This document shows, one piece after another, positions 13,077-13,732 of a DNA stretch of 13,732 nt (its first letter is position 1; the number at the start of each line of letters is the position of its first letter). The DNA is from Sulfurovum sp. Lineage in GTDB: Bacteria; Campylobacterota; Campylobacteria; Campylobacterales; Sulfurovaceae. Where the stretch lies: positions 1-13,732 of the forward strand of contig QNZV01000027.1 in the NCBI GenBank assembly GCA_003978395.1, read 5' to 3'. The notes under the pieces are model-generated. The model was not told the DNA's origin. It saw only the letters and a program-made list of their open reading frames with translations, and did not search any database. Position numbers and translations under genes: made by a program.

Positions 13077-13732
13077 CACTTGAACTAAAAAATATCGGAA
13101 TGATTAAAGAGGCTAATGTCAAGATAGATGGTCTGACGGTTATTGCTGGGAAGAATGATACGGGGAAGAGTACTGTTGGGAAGGCATTATTTTTAGCTTA
13201 TTCTAGCTTCTCTTTAGATAAAAATATTCATCAAAATAATGAAAGTCATATAACTGATAATATGCCTCGTTTTTCTTTATCTTCTGAAAAAGTAAAAGAG
13301 GAATTATTTTCAGAAAATTCATTTAGTAAAAAAACTATTATTAAAGTGTTACATGAGGAAAAGGTTTTTACATATAATCAAGACAATATGTATATAGAGG
13401 ATTCTTTAGATATTAGAGATATAGGAATTGCAAATATAGCATTTATTGAAACACCTATTGTTTGGAATTTACAAAAACTTTTTAGAAGTGTAACAGATAT
13501 AGAATCACATTTGAAACTAGTCGGAGAATCCATTGAAATTCCATACCCTTTTTTGATGAAAGATTTATACTTCAAATTAGTAACTAAACGAGATTATCCA
13601 GACGAAAGGATAAAAGAATTTCGTAAAAGTATTATATCTATCATTGATGGAGAGTTTAAAAAAGATGAAGATGGACTTTTTAGATTTTATCGAGATAGAA
13701 ATAAATTTGATTTAATAGATGTTGCAACAGGA
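13073..13732 (+). CDS. Second ABC/OLD-like AAA ATPase, partial (cut by right edge)
   Basis: The ATG (13073-13075) overlaps the previous stop in an ATGA junction and has GAGGAG 5 bases upstream. The 220 visible codons show LELKNIGMIKEANVKI, then LTVIAGKNDTGKST with Walker A at 26-33, and a helical insertion. The Walker B, signature and switch His would lie past the edge. The sequence parallels the first ATPase: FIETPIVW against FVETPLIL, an IESxL segment, IKEFRKSIISIIDGEF against IKNFREKAQSIIDGDI, and FDLIDVATG against YDILNASSG, where the edge falls. The two are paralogues from an old duplication, likely forming a heteromeric motor. Whether the C-terminus carries an extra domain such as TOPRIM cannot be seen. 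Confidence 0.85.
   Translation, partial: MTLELKNIGMIKEANVKIDGLTVIAGKNDTGKSTVGKALFLAYSSFSLDKNIHQNNESHITDNMPRFSLSSEKVKEELFSENSFSKKTIIKVLHEEKVFTYNQDNMYIEDSLDIRDIGIANIAFIETPIVWNLQKLFRSVTDIESHLKLVGESIEIPYPFLMKDLYFKLVTKRDYPDERIKEFRKSIISIIDGEFKKDEDGLFRFYRDRNKFDLIDVATG

Noticed and set aside
13378..13575. Minus-strand 65-codon ORF inside the second ATPase
   Set aside because: It is antisense to a coding frame with clear ATPase-family similarity and has no promoter or ribosome site.
1..13732. CRISPR array, insertion sequence, tRNA or attachment site
   Set aside because: No repeat-spacer pattern, transposase, terminal inverted repeats of an element or tRNA cloverleaf was seen on either strand.

Overview
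The window looks like a chromosomal segment of a Campylobacterota (epsilonproteobacterial) genome, of the Sulfurimonas/Arcobacter/Sulfurovum kind. This rests on AT-rich DNA with TATAAT-like -10 boxes and weak -35 elements, a clpS-clpA-aat gene order of the type known from Campylobacter, and protein sequences typical of that phylum. No rRNA, tRNA or CRISPR array is visible, and no gene-free stretch exceeds 300 bases. The genus is inferred.

Left part (1-3750, all minus strand): a four-gene rightward-to-leftward series. A NosL-like membrane-anchored protein (3247-3750) abuts a polytopic UreH/TauE-like membrane protein (2488-3246); both have Cys/Met motifs suggesting copper handling. After a 70-base gap comes a membrane-tethered TAXI-type solute-binding protein (1074-2417), then an outer-membrane beta-barrel protein that runs off the left edge (1-899). 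A divergent control region (3751-3854) with a perfect 11-bp tandem repeat separates the NosL-like gene from a 53-residue four-cysteine protein (3855-4016).

Middle (4023-9409): bioD on the minus strand is divergent from a tight plus-strand operon clpS-clpA-aat-tal. ClpS, ClpA and Aat form the bacterial Leu/N-degron pathway: Aat adds Leu/Phe to proteins with basic N-termini, ClpS binds the destabilising residue, and ClpA unfolds the substrate for ClpP (not in the window). Transaldolase follows as a metabolic passenger. Converging on it is a small minus-strand pair, a CPXCG-type zinc-ribbon-like protein and a single-TM protein with a short Cys motif, ended by a strong hairpin terminator at 9007-9040.

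Right part (9560-13732, plus strand): trhP (U32 family tRNA hydroxylation protein), a 27-codon amphipathic mini-ORF, and purE are housekeeping. From 11554 onward the content becomes accessory: a promoter with a perfect inverted repeat precedes a compact overlapping operon of ATPase (330 aa), a small protein with a possible PD-(D/E)xK-type nuclease motif (181 aa), and a second, related ATPase cut by the right edge. The double ATPase plus putative nuclease resembles the logic of anti-phage systems built on ABC/OLD-like ATPases. It does not match any named system I recognise and is the best candidate here for something undescribed.
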